Below are positions 53,558 to 54,647 of a stretch of 54,647 nt of DNA, piece after piece. Source of the stretch: Lingula anatina (lineage: Eukaryota; Brachiopoda; Lingulata; Lingulida; Lingulidae); assembly GCF_001039355.2 (NCBI RefSeq), contig NW_019775436.1, forward strand, positions 816,375 through 871,021. Reading direction: 5' to 3'. How positions within the stretch are numbered: position 1 is the first letter of the stretch; the number at the start of each line of letters is the position of its first letter. The position numbers and the translations under genes were made by a program. Below the pieces are notes generated by a model that was given only the letters and a program-made list of their open reading frames with translations, had not been told where the DNA came from and searched no databases.

Positions 53558-54647
53558 CGGTTGACAGGAGTCAAAGGGCCTTTCAAAACGCTGCTTAAAG
53601 CAATATTTTATATGAGAATTCAAAAATATTTATCATGAGTGACTCCTCAATTGGCTAAACAAGGCTCCAAACTTTACATACTTTCTTTGGAGGGCGTTCA
53701 GTCATCAGAAGATCTGTCCTTGTTCACTTTGACGCAAATCGGGTGCATGACTTTGAAAATGGTTCCCACAAAAGTACCAGAGGTGTTTGAAGGTTTTGAT
53801 TCAATTTAATTTTAACTGGGTCAACGCACTTGACTCCAGTGTAAATACACACCTGAAATCACAACAAAGTCGAGGTCATACATGGTCCAGGCCTATTGGT
53901 GAAATGAAATGGGGCCCAGAATATGGATTTAAGTGTGTTCACACCTTGCTCTTTAATAATTCTTCACCAAGGCTTATTGCTCAGGTGATCTAGCTTTTTA
54001 AATAAGATAACGAAAAAGATCAGTGTAGGCATCTTATATATTGTATTATGAACAAGAATTTTGCTGTTGACTCAAGTTATCTTCACCCTGGGTTCTGTAG
54101 GCCACTTGAAAGTCACCTCTCTACTAGTATATTAGCAGCATTGGCTTTGACCCTGTTTCCATACCTAGATCAATCTAGCAGGATCGACCCATCTCCGCTT
54201 AAAGAGAAGATTCAACTACATTTGGAAATTGCCATTTTGGCAGTGGATCTTTTCATTTCAACTTTGGTTTTCTTCTCAGTTGACCTTATAAGAACTGATT
54301 TCGTTTTGCAGCTGATTTGATTTTCTGGTAATGGATTAACTACACATTTCTCGATAGTATACACATCTTTTTACCATCTTACTGTTTTGTTTTCTTCCTG
54401 CAACATTGTACTTTCAATTGGGATTGTGTGAACTGGAATATTCTCATTTTTTCCCCAAGCATAGCATAGTAACTCGGCCACATGTCTTCAAATTCAAACC
54501 AGTTCTGAACAGAAGCAGTAGCACCTGATGTAATTGTGTTTAGAAAACTTGTACATCAGCATAATGATATAAACTTTAACAAGTTGAAGGTGACCTGAAC
54601 CAGTTAAAATGATGGTGGCTGTATACAAAAAAATCGGGTGGAGAGAG
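53558..54647. other. Agrin intron 1, unique part after the duplication
   Basis: Single-copy-looking intronic DNA. A short segment at about 54152-54190 (GTTTCCATACCTAGATCAAT) vaguely resembles one end of the GATCGA-type element. No exon recognised. Confidence 0.5.

Larger units (their letters stand above)
38990..54647 (+). other. Agrin intron 1 (extends beyond window)
   Basis: After the phase-1 donor at 38990 I find no further exon with agrin-like domains (no Cys-rich follistatin/Kazal pattern) up to the right edge. The content is a tandemly duplicated ~7.2 kb block plus about 1.1 kb of unremarkable AT-rich DNA (53558-54647). The short open frames inside it are not supported as genes. Confidence 0.65.

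Overview
This is eukaryotic, AT-rich, intron- and repeat-dense DNA from an invertebrate animal. The coding parts are an agrin amino-terminal (NtA) exon and the 5' part of a secreted or membrane immunoglobulin-domain gene. The protein families fit a marine invertebrate (deuterostome or spiralian), but the sequence does not let me name the lineage. No bacterial-style operons, CRISPR arrays, rRNA or convincing tRNA genes were seen.

Layout. (1) 1616-12201, minus strand: eight consecutive exons with consensus splice sites and a continuous reading frame. They encode a signal peptide, two cysteine-rich TNF-receptor-like modules and then L1/neuroglian-type Ig domains; the gene runs off the left edge of the window. 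Its introns are full of MITEs, simple repeats and LINE tails. (2) 12.3-17.4 kb: broken mobile DNA, comprising the 5' end of a non-LTR retrotransposon and two copies of a Crypton-like tyrosine-recombinase N-terminal fragment. (3) 17.8-35.7 kb: a mosaic of related, repeatedly duplicated non-coding blocks, with a fold-back inverted repeat (20.1-22.4 kb), a LINE 3' end (23.1 kb) and several MITEs. (4) 35.8-38.2 kb: more repeats, then the agrin promoter region. (5) 38551-38989, plus strand: agrin first coding exon (signal peptide plus NtA domain). (6) 38990-54647: agrin intron 1, containing a ~7.2 kb segment present twice in tandem (about 39.07-46.38 and 46.38-53.56 kb).

The two genes are divergently oriented and about 26 kb apart. 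Both encode extracellular proteins, but nothing in the sequence shows that they work together.

The most useful observations are: the TNFR-like plus L1-type Ig architecture with symmetric phase-1 module boundaries; a MITE family with 9-bp target duplications, supported by related empty sites inside the window; and five isolated single N characters, each placed where one copy of a duplicated block stops. The last point suggests that several 'duplications' may be unmerged haplotypes or assembly joins rather than biology.
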